DNA of 64,000 nt from Bacillus dicomae (GTDB lineage: Bacteria > Bacillota > Bacilli > Bacillales > Bacillaceae_G). The translations under genes and the position numbers were made by a program. Below the pieces are notes generated by a model. The model saw nothing but the letters and a program-made list of their open reading frames with translations, was not told the DNA's origin and did no database searches. The stretch covers positions 496,001-560,000 of the forward strand of contig NZ_VHIV01000002.1 of the NCBI RefSeq assembly GCF_006494425.1, in the 5' to 3' direction. Positions 43,212 through 54,635 of the stretch are shown piece after piece (position 1 is the stretch's first letter; every line of letters starts with the position of its first letter).

Positions 43212-43586
43212 ATGTCCGAAAATATTCGAAAAGATATTCAAGATAAAATACAAAAGGGTAATTTTAATTGTGAAAAGGAATTGACGCTTTCTATTATTAG
43301 CGGGAAGTGGAAAGTTGTAATACTGTGGCATCTTGGTGTGGAAGGTCCTCATCGTTTTAGTGAATTACAACGGTTATTCCCAAGCATTTCTCATAAAGTT
43401 TTGTCGAATCAATTAAAAGAGTTAATGGAGGATGGGATTGTTGATCGAACAGTGTACCCAGAAATCCCTCCGCGCGTTGAGTATTATATGACGGAACTAG
43501 GCATGTCGCTTTTACCAATCGTTGAAATGATGTATGATTGGGGGAAAATGCGAATGGAACAAATTCGTAATACGTTAGAGAAGTAA
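43212..43586 (+). CDS. HxlR/DUF24-family transcriptional regulator
   Basis: The 124-residue winged-helix regulator has [20 protein letters not shown], whose single N-terminal Cys is the redox-sensing position of YodB/HxlR proteins, the R-F-S-E-L-Q-R recognition helix and [10 protein letters not shown] use ATG 43212 (AGGAG 7 nt upstream). In B. subtilis relatives YodB and CatR control catDE. The catD-catE genes here are 37 kb away, so a regulatory link is speculative. A hairpin with CTCTCA/TGAGAG arms lies upstream at about 43155-43180. Confidence 0.88.
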   Translation: MSENIRKDIQDKIQKGNFNCEKELTLSIISGKWKVVILWHLGVEGPHRFSELQRLFPSISHKVLSNQLKELMEDGIVDRTVYPEIPPRVEYYMTELGMSLLPIVEMMYDWGKMRMEQIRNTLEK

Positions 43587-43589
43587 AGA

Positions 43590-43618
43590 AGCCTCCCGAG
43601 CGCGGAGGTTTTCTTTTT
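43590..43618 (+). terminator. Terminator after hxlR-type gene
   Basis: AGCCTCC and GGAGGTT pair, with TTCTTTTT following. Confidence 0.7.
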
Positions 43619-43637
43619 AGAAAGGTAGGAGTTATAT

Positions 43638-44777
43638 TTGGTGCAAGCTGCATATATTCATATTCCGTTTTGTCAGCATATTTGTCACTATTGTGATTTT
43701 AATAAAGTGTTTATTGAACGCCAACCGGTCGATCAATATTTAGAGTATTTAGAGAAAGAAATAATAAATACGGTTCAAAAGGTACCGTTTGATAGTATGA
43801 AAACGATTTTTGTCGGCGGGGGAACTCCGACAGCGTTAAATATGGAGCAGACAAAAAAGTTACTCGATATTATAAATCGTCGTTTACGTCCATTTGCGCC
43901 AAATTGTGAATTAACATTTGAAGCGAATCCGGGTGATTTACCGAAAGAGAAGTTACATGTATTGCTAGAAGGTGGAGTGAACCGAATTAGTTTTGGTGTG
44001 CAAACATTTCGAGATGAATTGCTTGAGAAAATTGGGCGCAAGCATACGAGAGAAGATGCGTTTGTAGCGATTAGAGAAGCGCAGGAAGTGGGCTTCAAAA
44101 ATATAAATGTAGATATTATTTATGCTCTGCCAGGGCAGACGATAGAAGATGTAAAAGAAACGTTAGATATTGCTTTTACGCTTGGGGTACAACATTTCTC
44201 GGCATATTCATTAATTGTGGAACCGAAAACTGTGTTTTATAACTTAATGAATAAAGGGAAATTAAGACTTCCGGGTGAAGACCATGAAGCGAAAATGTAC
44301 GAAATGGTAATGGATGAAATGGAGAAATACGGTTATAACCAGTACGAAATTAGTAATTTCTCAAAAGGTGATAATGAAAGTAGACATAATCTCACATACT
44401 GGAATAATGAAGAGTATTATGGATTTGGAGCTGGGGCTCATAGTTATGTAAATGGAGAACGTATCCAAAATGTAGGACCGCTCAAACAATATTTCAATAA
44501 AATCGATGAAACTGGGTTTCCGTATTTAGATGTTCATGTGGTGACGGAGAAAGAAAAAATGGAAGAAGAGTTGTTCTTAGGTCTTCGTAAAACAAAAGGT
44601 GTGTCAAAAATGGCGTTCCGCAATAAATTTAATGTGGAAATGGATCAAGTTTTCGCGAAGCAGATACAAAGCAACCAAGAACAAGGATTGCTTGAAGAGA
44701 GCGATGGATATGTTCGTTTAACGCGAAAAGGGAAATTATTAGGGAATGAAGTATTCCAATCATTTTTGATTGACTAA
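43638..44777 (+). CDS. hemW: Radical-SAM heme chaperone HemW
   Basis: The 379-residue protein has the radical-SAM cluster motif C-Q-H-I-C-H-Y-C (C-x3-C-x2-C) near residue 12. It lacks the fourth adjacent Cys (C-x-C) required by HemN proper; D-F follows. The HemW-type F-G-G-G-T-P-T and F-G-V-Q-T segments are present. It should hand heme to acceptors rather than oxidise coproporphyrinogen. Start is TTG 43638 or GTG 43641, both behind AGGAG. Confidence 0.9.
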   Translation: MVQAAYIHIPFCQHICHYCDFNKVFIERQPVDQYLEYLEKEIINTVQKVPFDSMKTIFVGGGTPTALNMEQTKKLLDIINRRLRPFAPNCELTFEANPGDLPKEKLHVLLEGGVNRISFGVQTFRDELLEKIGRKHTREDAFVAIREAQEVGFKNINVDIIYALPGQTIEDVKETLDIAFTLGVQHFSAYSLIVEPKTVFYNLMNKGKLRLPGEDHEAKMYEMVMDEMEKYGYNQYEISNFSKGDNESRHNLTYWNNEEYYGFGAGAHSYVNGERIQNVGPLKQYFNKIDETGFPYLDVHVVTEKEKMEEELFLGLRKTKGVSKMAFRNKFNVEMDQVFAKQIQSNQEQGLLEESDGYVRLTRKGKLLGNEVFQSFLID

Positions 44778-44827
44778 TTAAATGTTCCGTAAACGTGAAA
44801 AAGTTTCATTATTTCGTGACGTTTCCG

Positions 44828-44857
44828 TTGACAATTGAATGTCAATTTTGGTAAGTT
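44828..44857 (+). promoter_or_regulatory. hrcA operon promoter
   Basis: TTGACA (44828-44833) is consensus; the -10 is weak (TAAGTT at 44852-44857, 18-bp spacer). It precedes CIRCE. Confidence 0.6.
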
Positions 44858-44867
44858 ATTAATAGAT

Positions 44868-44894
44868 TTAGCACTCGAAGACAAAGAGTGCTAA
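44868..44894. promoter_or_regulatory. CIRCE operator
   Basis: TTAGCACTC-N9-GAGTGCTAA is the exact CIRCE consensus, the binding site of HrcA, 16 bp before the hrcA start. Confidence 0.97.
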
Positions 44895-44910
44895 CAGAGG
44901 TGATGATGAG

Positions 44911-45927
44911 ATGCTTACGGAACGTCAGCTCTTAATTTTACAAACAATTATTGATGACTTTATTGGATCAGCGCAACCTGTTGGGTCAAGGACGTTGGCT
45001 AAAAAAGATGAAATTACATTTAGTTCAGCTACTATTCGAAATGAAATGGCTGATTTAGAGGAACTAGGATTTATTGAGAAAACGCACAGTTCTTCTGGAC
45101 GTGTTCCTTCTGAAAAAGGATATCGTTTTTATGTAGATCATCTTTTAGCGCCGCAAAATTTACCGAAAGATGAAATTGTACAAATTAAAGATTTATTTGC
45201 TGAAAGAATTTTTGAAGCGGAAAAGATTGCGCAGCAATCCGCTCAAATTTTATCAGAGCTTACAAATTATACGGCCATTGTTCTTGGACCGAAGTTAAGC
45301 ACAAATAAACTTAAAAACGTACAAATCGTTCCGCTTGATCGTCAAACTGCAGTCGCTATTATTGTAACGGATACAGGGCATGTACAAAGCAAAACGATTA
45401 CCGTTCCGGAATCTGTTGATTTATCAGATTTAGAAAAAATGGTTAATATTTTAAATGAAAAGCTATCGGGCGTACCAATGTCAGAACTCCATAATAAAAT
45501 CTTTAAGGAGATTGTTACGGTATTGCGTGGGTATGTTCATAATTACGATAGTGCAATAAAAATGCTAGATGGTACATTTCAAGTTCCTTTATCGGAAAAG
45601 ATATACTTTGGAGGAAAAGCAAATATGCTTTCCCAGCCAGAGTTCCATGACATTCACAAAGTAAGATCCTTGCTGACGATGATTGATAACGAAGCTGAGT
45701 TTTATGACATTTTGCGTCATAAACAAGTAGGTATTCAAGTGAAAATTGGTAGGGAAAACTCTGCGACAGCCATGGAAGATTGTAGTTTAATTTCTGCAAC
45801 ATATTCAATTGGAGAAGAACAGCTTGGAACAATTGCTATTTTAGGTCCAACGAGAATGCAATACTCTCGTGTAATTAGCTTGTTGCAGTTATTTACAAGG
45901 CAAATTACAGATGGACTAAAAAAATAA
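44911..45927 (+). CDS. hrcA: Heat-inducible repressor HrcA
   Basis: The 338-residue repressor of class I heat-shock genes has an N-terminal winged helix ([24 protein letters not shown]) and the HrcA core ([26 protein letters not shown]). It binds CIRCE, here 16 bp upstream, and is stabilised by GroEL in B. subtilis. It leads the hrcA-grpE-dnaK-dnaJ operon. Confidence 0.97.
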   Translation: MLTERQLLILQTIIDDFIGSAQPVGSRTLAKKDEITFSSATIRNEMADLEELGFIEKTHSSSGRVPSEKGYRFYVDHLLAPQNLPKDEIVQIKDLFAERIFEAEKIAQQSAQILSELTNYTAIVLGPKLSTNKLKNVQIVPLDRQTAVAIIVTDTGHVQSKTITVPESVDLSDLEKMVNILNEKLSGVPMSELHNKIFKEIVTVLRGYVHNYDSAIKMLDGTFQVPLSEKIYFGGKANMLSQPEFHDIHKVRSLLTMIDNEAEFYDILRHKQVGIQVKIGRENSATAMEDCSLISATYSIGEEQLGTIAILGPTRMQYSRVISLLQLFTRQITDGLKK

Positions 45928-45990
45928 AAAAGAATACATGCGCTCAAGTGATGAACAATACATCGCTGTGTGTAATATATAACTATGCTT

Positions 45991-46016
45991 AGGTAATCAT
46001 GCTATGCATGATACCT
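45991..46016 (+). promoter_or_regulatory. Hairpin between hrcA and grpE
   Basis: AGGTAATCATGC and GCATGATACCT form an 11-bp stem with a one-base bulge and a 3-nt loop, without a T-run. It sits before the grpE ribosome site. Confidence 0.55.
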
Positions 46017-46041
46017 AATACCTTTTAAGGAGGTGAATATT

Positions 46042-48470
<2,429 letters not shown>

Positions 48471-48502
48471 TTCAACTGTAAACATAATAAGTAAGATGAC
48501 AA

Positions 48503-48541
48503 AAAGTCAAAGTCAAGCGTGCCTTGACTTTGGCTTTTTTC
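48503..48541 (+). terminator. Terminator/attenuator after dnaK
   Basis: AAAGTCAAAGTCAAG and CTTGACTTTGGCTTT flank a 5-nt loop, one G-U pair, then TTTTTT. Some read-through into dnaJ is likely. Confidence 0.75.
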
Positions 48542-48609
48542 ACGAATGAGAAGCGATGTGTGAGGATCTTAAGTTTTTCGCTTTGCATACTGTAAGTGAG
48601 GAAACTTTG

Positions 48610-48638
48610 TTGCAAAGCACTTTCTTTCGGTGTTAAAA
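48610..48638 (+). promoter_or_regulatory. Possible dnaJ promoter
   Basis: TTGCAA (48610-48615), a 17-bp spacer and TTAAAA (48633-48638) lie 36 bp before dnaJ. Confidence 0.4.
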
Positions 48639-48674
48639 TTACGTTTATGTGAAAGATTCGGGGGTTGTAAATTT

Positions 48675-49790
48675 ATGAGTAAACGAGACTATTATGAGGT
48701 CCTTGGACTTAGCAAGGGCGCTTCAACAGATGAAATTAAAAAAGCGTATCGTCGTTTGGCTAAAAAATACCATCCAGACGTAAGCAAAGAAGAAAATGCA
48801 ATTGAAAAGTTTAAAGAAGTACAAGAAGCATACGAAGTGTTAAGTGATGATCAAAAGCGTGCGCAGTACGATCAATTTGGTCATGCTGGTGCAAATCAAG
48901 GATTCGGTGGATTTGGCGGCGGAGGAGACTTCGGCGGTGGCTTCGGTTTTGAAGATATATTTAGTTCTTTCTTTGGCGGTGGTGGCGGCAGACGTCGTGA
49001 TCCAAATGCTCCGCGCCAAGGTGCTGACTTACAATATCAAGTCACTTTAGATTTTGAAGAAGCTATTTTTGGTAAGGAATTAAATGTGGAAATTCCAGTA
49101 GAAGATCCATGTGATACTTGTAAAGGTAGTGGAGCAAAACCAGGAACTTCAAAAGAAACATGTAAACATTGTTCAGGCTCTGGTCAAGTGAGTGTAGAAC
49201 AAAACACACCGTTTGGTCGTATCGTAAACCGTCAAGCTTGTGGTCATTGTTCAGGAACTGGACAAATTATTAAAGAAAAATGTACGACATGTCACGGTTC
49301 AGGTAAAGTTCGTAAACGTAAAAAAATCAATGTTAAAATTCCAGCGGGTATCGATAATGGTCAACAAATTCGTGTGTCTGGAAAAGGTGAAGCCGGCGTA
49401 AATGGCGGACCAGCAGGAGACTTATATGTTGTCGTTCATGTAAGAAATCATGAATTCTTCGAGCGTGAAGGAGATCACATTATTTGCGAAATGCCATTAA
49501 CATTTGCGCAAATGGCGCTTGGTGATGAAGTGGAAGTTCCTACTGTTCATGGTAAAGTGAAGCTGAAAATTCCAGCAGGAACACAAACTGGAACAGAATT
49601 CCGCTTAAAAGGAAAAGGTGCTCCGAACGTACGTGGATACGGCCAAGGAGATCAATATGTAGTCGTTCGTGTTGTTGTACCGACGAAATTGACTTCACAG
49701 CAAAAAGATTTATTACGTGAATTTGCAGGACAAGAAGAGCAGGATGATAGTTTATTCGGAAAGCTTAAACGTGCTTTCAAAGGGGAATAA
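48675..49790 (+). CDS. dnaJ: Co-chaperone DnaJ (Hsp40)
   Basis: The 371-residue protein has a J domain with K-Y-H-P-D (HPD), a G/F-rich linker ([13 protein letters not shown]), and four zinc-ribbon repeats [24 protein letters not shown] and C-T-T-C-H-G-S-G. It feeds substrates to DnaK. The ATG at 48675 is preferred; a longer frame starts at 48630 without a ribosome site. Confidence 0.97.
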   Translation: MSKRDYYEVLGLSKGASTDEIKKAYRRLAKKYHPDVSKEENAIEKFKEVQEAYEVLSDDQKRAQYDQFGHAGANQGFGGFGGGGDFGGGFGFEDIFSSFFGGGGGRRRDPNAPRQGADLQYQVTLDFEEAIFGKELNVEIPVEDPCDTCKGSGAKPGTSKETCKHCSGSGQVSVEQNTPFGRIVNRQACGHCSGTGQIIKEKCTTCHGSGKVRKRKKINVKIPAGIDNGQQIRVSGKGEAGVNGGPAGDLYVVVHVRNHEFFEREGDHIICEMPLTFAQMALGDEVEVPTVHGKVKLKIPAGTQTGTEFRLKGKGAPNVRGYGQGDQYVVVRVVVPTKLTSQQKDLLREFAGQEEQDDSLFGKLKRAFKGE

Positions 49791-49818
49791 TGGAAATAAA
49801 AAATGGAGTTGGTAAATT

Positions 49819-50757
49819 GTGAAATGGTCAGAAATTAGTATTCATACAACAGAAGAAGCAGTAGAAGCTGTCTCTCATATTTTACATGAAGCTGGTGCTA
49901 GCGGAGTTGCGATTGAGGATCCAGCGGAGTTAACGAAAGAGCGCGAGCAACAATATGGTGAAATTTATGCATTGAACCCAGATGAATATCCGGCGGAAGG
50001 TGTATTAATAAAAGCGTATTTCCCGCAAACGGATTCTTTACATGAAACGATTGCAGGTGTAAAATCATCTATTGATGTGCTTCCATCTTACGACATCGAA
50101 ATTGGTACTGGAAATATTACCGTTAACGAAGTCAATGAAGAAGATTGGGCTACTGCTTGGAAAAAATATTACCATCCAGTACAAATTTCTGATACATTCA
50201 CAATCGTACCGACTTGGGAAGAATATACACCATCTTCTCCTGATGAAAAAATCATTGAGTTAGATCCAGGTATGGCGTTTGGGACAGGAACTCATCCGAC
50301 AACAACGATGTGTATCCGTGCTTTAGAAAAAACAGTTCAGCCAGGTGACACTATCATTGATGTAGGAACAGGTTCTGGTGTGCTTAGTATTGCAGCAGCA
50401 AAATTAGGTGCGTCTTCCGTTCAAGCGTATGATTTAGATCCAGTTGCAGTTGAAAGTGCAGAAATGAATGTACGTTTAAATAAAACAGATGACGTCGTGT
50501 CTGTTGGACAAAATAGTCTTTTAGAAGGTATCGAAGGTCCTGTTGATTTAATCGTAGCTAACTTATTAGCAGAAATTATTCTTTTATTCCCTGAAGATGC
50601 AGCAAGAGTTGTGAAATCAGGTGGATTATTTATTACATCGGGCATTATTGCTGCGAAGGAAAAAGTAATTTCTGAGGCGCTAGAAAAAGCTGGATTTACA
50701 ATTGAAGAAGTGTTAAGAATGGAAGATTGGGTAGCAATTATTGCACGAAATGCGTAA
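49819..50757 (+). CDS. prmA: Ribosomal protein L11 methyltransferase
   Basis: The 312-residue enzyme has the N-terminal L11-recognition domain and the catalytic [14 protein letters not shown] then [10 protein letters not shown]. It trimethylates L11 lysines. It starts with GTG and follows dnaJ by 28 bp. Confidence 0.96.
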   Translation: MKWSEISIHTTEEAVEAVSHILHEAGASGVAIEDPAELTKEREQQYGEIYALNPDEYPAEGVLIKAYFPQTDSLHETIAGVKSSIDVLPSYDIEIGTGNITVNEVNEEDWATAWKKYYHPVQISDTFTIVPTWEEYTPSSPDEKIIELDPGMAFGTGTHPTTTMCIRALEKTVQPGDTIIDVGTGSGVLSIAAAKLGASSVQAYDLDPVAVESAEMNVRLNKTDDVVSVGQNSLLEGIEGPVDLIVANLLAEIILLFPEDAARVVKSGGLFITSGIIAAKEKVISEALEKAGFTIEEVLRMEDWVAIIARNA

Positions 50758-50786
50758 TATAGATTTTAGTTTATAATGAAAAGGGG

Positions 50787-50822
50787 AGTCTCTCACTATA
50801 AGGTGAGGGACTTGCCGTTTTG
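50787..50822 (+). terminator. Hairpin after prmA
   Basis: AGTCTCTCAC and GTGAGGGACT pair, one G-U, around a 6-nt loop. The T-rich tail is weak. Confidence 0.45.
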
Positions 50823-50841
50823 TTATATGAAAAATGATAAC

Positions 50842-50885
50842 GTTTCGTTCTTTTCGTAAGTGTTGACTTACGAAAGGAACGAAAC
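50842..50885 (+). promoter_or_regulatory. 20-bp hairpin before rsmE
   Basis: The two arms 50842-50861 and 50866-50885 are complementary over 20 bp (one G-U) around GTTG. It lacks a T-run and ends 17 nt before the rsmE start. Confidence 0.7.
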
Positions 50886-50902
50886 TCTACTAAGGTGATT
50901 AT

Positions 50903-51652
50903 ATGCAACGTTATTTTGTAGAAGAGAAATATGTAAATGAAACAAGTATTCGTATTGTAGGTGATGACGTACATCATATCGCAAGAGTGATGCGTATGTC
51001 AGCTGGTGATCACATTTATTGCTGTGTAAACGGAAAAACTGCAGTATGTTCAATTGATGAAATTACCAGTGAATTTATTAATACGGCTATTGTAGAATGG
51101 GTAGAGGCGTCAAGTGAACTTCCTGTTTTCGTGACGATTGCAAGTGGACTGCCGAAAGGAGACAAGCTAGAGTTAATTTTCCAAAAAGGAACTGAGCTTG
51201 GGGCAGCTGCATTCTTACCATTTCAAGCATCTCGCTCTATCGTAAAATGGGATGCGAAAAAAGCTGATAAAAAAGTTGAGCGTTTAAGAAAAATTGTGAA
51301 AGAAGCGGCGGAACAATCACATAGAAGTGAAGTTCCAGAAGTACATGCTCCGGCATCGTTTAAACAATTGCTTTCAATGAGTGGTGAATATGATGTTTGT
51401 CTTGTTGCTTACGAAGAGGAAGCGAAACAAGGCGAGAAATCTAACTTTGCGAAAGCTTTAACGACGATGAAACCAGGTCAAAAGCTATTGATTGTATTTG
51501 GCCCAGAAGGCGGTTTAGCTGAGGAAGAGATTACAGCGCTTCGTGAACATAAATTTGTACCATGTAGTTTAGGACCAAGAATTTTAAGAACAGAAACGGC
51601 GCCATTATACGCGTTAAGTGCTGCTTCGTATCATTTTGAATTGATGGGGTGA
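50903..51652 (+). CDS. rsmE: 16S rRNA (uracil-1498-N3)-methyltransferase
   Basis: The 249-residue SPOUT enzyme has the N-terminal PUA-like region (H-H-I-A-R-V-M-R-M), then the knot segment I-V-F-G-P-E-G-G-L and L-R-T-E-T-A-P. It methylates helix 44 of 16S rRNA. Seven bases separate it from mtaB. Confidence 0.96.
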   Translation: MQRYFVEEKYVNETSIRIVGDDVHHIARVMRMSAGDHIYCCVNGKTAVCSIDEITSEFINTAIVEWVEASSELPVFVTIASGLPKGDKLELIFQKGTELGAAAFLPFQASRSIVKWDAKKADKKVERLRKIVKEAAEQSHRSEVPEVHAPASFKQLLSMSGEYDVCLVAYEEEAKQGEKSNFAKALTTMKPGQKLLIVFGPEGGLAEEEITALREHKFVPCSLGPRILRTETAPLYALSAASYHFELMG

Positions 51653-51658
51653 TGATCA

Positions 51659-53011
51659 ATGTCAACTGTTGCGTTCCATACGTTAGGTTGTAAAGTAAAC
51701 CACTATGAAACAGAAGCCATTTGGCAATTGTTTAAACAAGGTGGATATGAAAGAACTGAATATGAAAAGAAAGCTGATGTATATGTTATTAATACGTGTA
51801 CAGTAACGAATACGGGAGATAAGAAAAGTCGTCAAGTTATTAGACGTGCTGTCCGTCAAAACCCGGATGCGGTTATTTGTGTAACGGGATGTTATGCACA
51901 AACATCTCCAGCGGAAATTATGGCGATTCCAGGTGTAGACATTGTAGTTGGTACACAGGATCGTGAAAAGATGTTAGGATACATCGAAGAATTCCGCAAA
52001 GAGCGTCAACCAATTAACGCTGTCCGTAACATTATGAAAACACGTGTATACGAAGAACTGGATGTACCTTACTTCACGGATCGTACACGTGCATCTTTAA
52101 AAATACAAGAAGGTTGTAATAACTTCTGTACATTCTGTATTATTCCTTGGGCACGTGGTTTAATGCGTTCTCGTGATGGGAAAGAAGTTATTAAACAAGC
52201 GCAACAATTAGTAGATGCAGGTTATAAAGAAATCGTATTAACAGGTATTCATACAGGTGGGTACGGTGAAGATATTAAAGATTATAATTTAGCTGGATTA
52301 CTTCGTGATATGGAAGCGGAAGTAGGCGGATTAAAACGTCTTCGTATTTCTTCAATTGAAGCGAGTCAAATTTCAGATGAAGTAATTGAAGTGTTAGATA
52401 AGTCTGAAGTAGTTGTACGTCACTTACACATTCCGTTACAATCTGGATCGAATACTGTATTAAAGCGTATGCGTCGTAAGTATACGATGGAATTTTTCCA
52501 AGAGCGTTTAGATCGTTTGAAAGAAGCGTTACCAGGCCTTGCGATTACATCGGACGTAATCGTTGGTTTCCCAGGTGAAACAGAAGAAGAATTCATGGAA
52601 ACATACAATTTCATTAAAGAGAATCGCTTCTCTGAGTTACATGTATTCCCTTACTCAAAACGTACAGGAACACCTGCAGCACGCATGGAAGATCAAGTTC
52701 CTGAAGATGTGAAGAACGATCGCGTTCACCGTTTAATTGAACTATCTAATCAATTAGCGAAAGAGTATGCGTCACAGTTTGAAGGGGAAGTGCTTGAAAT
52801 TATTCCAGAAGAACAATTTAAAGAAGGCGACCGTGAAGGGTTATATGTAGGTTATACAGATAACTACTTGAAAATTGTATTTGAAGGATCAGAAGAATTA
52901 ATTGGTAAACTAGTGAAAGTGAAAATCACGAAAGCTGGTTATCCATATAACGAAGCGCAATTTGTTCGTGTTCTTGAAGATGATGTGAAAAAAGAATCAG
53001 CAAGCGCATAA
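51659..53011 (+). CDS. mtaB: tRNA t6A37 methylthiotransferase
   Basis: The 450-residue radical-SAM enzyme has the N-terminal cluster cysteines (G-C-K-V-N, N-T-C-T-V-T, G-C-Y-A-Q), the SAM cluster C-N-N-F-C-T-F-C and a C-terminal TRAM domain. It makes ms2t6A at tRNA position 37. Length and the Q-E-G-C-N-N-F-C-T-F-C-I-I-P segment fit MtaB (YqeV) better than MiaB. A structured repeat begins at its stop. Confidence 0.94.
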   Translation: MSTVAFHTLGCKVNHYETEAIWQLFKQGGYERTEYEKKADVYVINTCTVTNTGDKKSRQVIRRAVRQNPDAVICVTGCYAQTSPAEIMAIPGVDIVVGTQDREKMLGYIEEFRKERQPINAVRNIMKTRVYEELDVPYFTDRTRASLKIQEGCNNFCTFCIIPWARGLMRSRDGKEVIKQAQQLVDAGYKEIVLTGIHTGGYGEDIKDYNLAGLLRDMEAEVGGLKRLRISSIEASQISDEVIEVLDKSEVVVRHLHIPLQSGSNTVLKRMRRKYTMEFFQERLDRLKEALPGLAITSDVIVGFPGETEEEFMETYNFIKENRFSELHVFPYSKRTGTPAARMEDQVPEDVKNDRVHRLIELSNQLAKEYASQFEGEVLEIIPEEQFKEGDREGLYVGYTDNYLKIVFEGSEELIGKLVKVKITKAGYPYNEAQFVRVLEDDVKKESASA

Positions 53012-53096
53012 AGTGAAACTGTAATCAGTGAGGGCATCCCCAGCTGATTACAATTTCATCAATCGGGTTCTTACTGCTCGGTAAATAGCGGGATAA
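53009..53096 (+). repeat. Structured intergenic repeat, copy B
   Basis: The element begins AAAGTGAAACTGTAATCAG at the mtaB stop and ends TAAATAGCGGGATAAAA; its core AATCGGGTTCTTACTGC is like AATCGGGCTTTTACGGGC in copy A. It has the same orientation relative to the preceding gene. It is shorter than copy A. Confidence 0.7.
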
Positions 53097-53137
53097 AAAA
53101 AGCATGCAAACGGAAACGATTTGCATGCTTTCTTTTT
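53095..53137 (+). terminator. Terminator of the heat-shock/mtaB operon
   Basis: AAAGCATGCAAA and TTTGCATGCTTT pair around a 9-nt loop, then TCTTTTTT. Confidence 0.85.
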
Positions 53138-53310
53138 TAGTGGAGAAGTTAAGTGCTGAAAAATTACGAAATGAGTAGTTATTTCATAAATTCCTGCATT
53201 AAAAAGGTGTAATAATAAAATATAGTTGTCTTCAGGGGAAAAGATAACAGCTATCTGTACACTTTTTGAAAAAGGAAGAGCATCTATTCTTCTTTTATTC
53301 TGCCAAATAG

Positions 53311-53340
53311 TTGACCTGAAGTGATAAAATGTATTATAAT
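53311..53340 (+). promoter_or_regulatory. rpsU promoter
   Basis: TTGACC (53311-53316) and TATAAT (53335-53340), 18-bp spacer, 85 bp before rpsU. The leader holds CATGCTGAAG twice (53353 and 53378). Confidence 0.75.
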
Positions 53341-53424
53341 CGTAAAAGACATGCTGAAGAAGTGTTTCTTTTTGCATGCTGAAGTTAGTATGTAAGTGTG
53401 ATGTTTCGGAGGGAGGGAAAGAGA

Positions 53425-53598
53425 ATGTCAAAAACAGTCGTTCGTAAAAACGAGTCTTTGGAGGATGCACTTCGCCGTTTTAAAAGATCGGTTTCTAAAA
53501 CTGGTACACTTGCTGAAGCAAGAAAGCGCGAGTTTTATGAAAAACCAAGTGTAAAACGTAAGAAGAAATCTGAAGCGGCAAGAAAGCGTAAATTCTAA
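53425..53598 (+). CDS. rpsU: Ribosomal protein S21
   Basis: The 57-residue S21 begins [12 protein letters not shown] and ends [11 protein letters not shown], standard for bacilli. GGAGGGA precedes the ATG at 53425. It is followed by yqeY after 15 bp. Confidence 0.97.
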
Positions 53599-53613
53599 GA
53601 GAGGGTGTAAGTT

Positions 53614-54057
53614 ATGAGTCTTCTCGGTCGTTTAAACGATGATATGAAACAAGCGATGAAGAATAAACAAAAAGAAAAATTAACCGTCATTCGTATGGTT
53701 AAGGCTGCTTTACAAAATGAAGGTATTAAACTGCAACATACTCTTACTGAAGAAGAGGAAATAACAGTTTTAGCTCGTGAAGTAAAACAGTATAAGGACT
53801 CCCTCCTTGAATTTAAAAAAGCTGGTCGTGAAGACCTTGTTGATAAACTGCAAAGTGAAATTCAGATTTTAAGCGCATATTTGCCAGAGCAATTAACTGA
53901 AGAAGAGCTGGTTGATGTAATCAAGCAAGTTATTTCTGAAGTTGGTGCAACTTCTAAAGCAGATATGGGTAAAGTGATGACTGCTGTTATGCCGAAAGTA
54001 AAAGGTAAAACAGACGGAGCACTTGTGAATAAGTTGGTTATCCAGCTATTAGCATAA
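53614..54057 (+). CDS. yqeY: GatB/YqeY-domain protein
   Basis: The 147-residue protein opens with a basic helix and has the YqeY/GatB tail helices ([29 protein letters not shown]). The domain is related to the tail of GatB that binds tRNA, but free YqeY has no settled role. It is cotranscribed with rpsU. Confidence 0.93.
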   Translation: MSLLGRLNDDMKQAMKNKQKEKLTVIRMVKAALQNEGIKLQHTLTEEEEITVLAREVKQYKDSLLEFKKAGREDLVDKLQSEIQILSAYLPEQLTEEELVDVIKQVISEVGATSKADMGKVMTAVMPKVKGKTDGALVNKLVIQLLA

Positions 54058-54090
54058 AAAAACGTCTCATTTCGTATGAGACGTTTTTTT
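54056..54090 (+). terminator. rpsU-yqeY terminator
   Basis: AAAACGTCTCAT and ATGAGACGTTTT pair around TTCGT, T-run after. Confidence 0.9.
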
Positions 54091-54112
54091 ATGCTTTTTT
54101 TCAGTTTGGACG

Positions 54113-54141
54113 TGATATTACAAGCTCTTTTTTCATACATA
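54113..54141 (+). promoter_or_regulatory. SigE-type promoter of yqfC
   Basis: TGATATT (54113-54119) and CATACATA (54134-54141) are 14 bp apart. SigE consensus is KMATATT-N14-CATACANT, so each box has one mismatch. Confidence 0.6.
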
Positions 54142-54165
54142 TGGGATGAGAGGGGGTCTTTTGAG

Positions 54166-54459
54166 ATGAAAAAATTAGAACAAATGAAGAGTTGGTTAAC
54201 GAAGCAAATAGACCTGCCAGTGGATGTGCTAATGGATCTACCTCGGATCACGCTTGTTGGGCAAGTGCATATCTATATAGAAAATCATCGAGGTTTATTA
54301 GTGTTTTCAGATAAAGAAGTAAGGTTGTTATTAAAACATGGTCAGTTATTAATTAAGGGGCAATCCTTTGTTATTAAAACAATCCTTCCGGAAGAACTTT
54401 TGCTTGAAGGGATAATTGAGCAAGTGACATTTTTAGAAGACGAAAAGAAAGAGAAGTGA
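54166..54459 (+). CDS. yqfC: Sporulation protein YqfC
   Basis: The 97-residue YabP/YqfC-family protein has L-P-R-I-T-L-V-G-Q-V-H-I-Y-I-E-N-H and a hydrophobic beta-rich core. In B. subtilis it is made in the mother cell under SigE. The ATG at 54166 follows GAGAGGGGG; a longer frame begins at 54076 inside the upstream terminator and is rejected. A SigE-type promoter precedes it. Confidence 0.92.
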   Translation: MKKLEQMKSWLTKQIDLPVDVLMDLPRITLVGQVHIYIENHRGLLVFSDKEVRLLLKHGQLLIKGQSFVIKTILPEELLLEGIIEQVTFLEDEKKEK

Positions 54460-54635
54460 GGGAAACTTCCGTATGTGAAGTTTTTCTTCTTTATTCTAAC
54501 GACTTGAACCTACTATTTAGTTTCTCCCGCTATTTATGGACAATAAAACTCTTTATTTCATTTTCGTACGAGCTATTTTGCTAATTAAAGTGAAAAGTAG
54601 TGTGTCTACTTTTGGAAAGGTAGTGAGGGTAGTAG

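Noticed and set aside
53048-53470. A 140-codon minus-strand open frame
   Set aside because: It overlaps rpsU, its promoter and a repeat; it has no ribosome site, and its protein looks like reversed intergenic DNA.
54480-54600. A fourth, inverted repeat copy (TCCCGCTATTTA)
   Set aside because: Only about 12 bases match the closing motif; the opening motif is not convincing.
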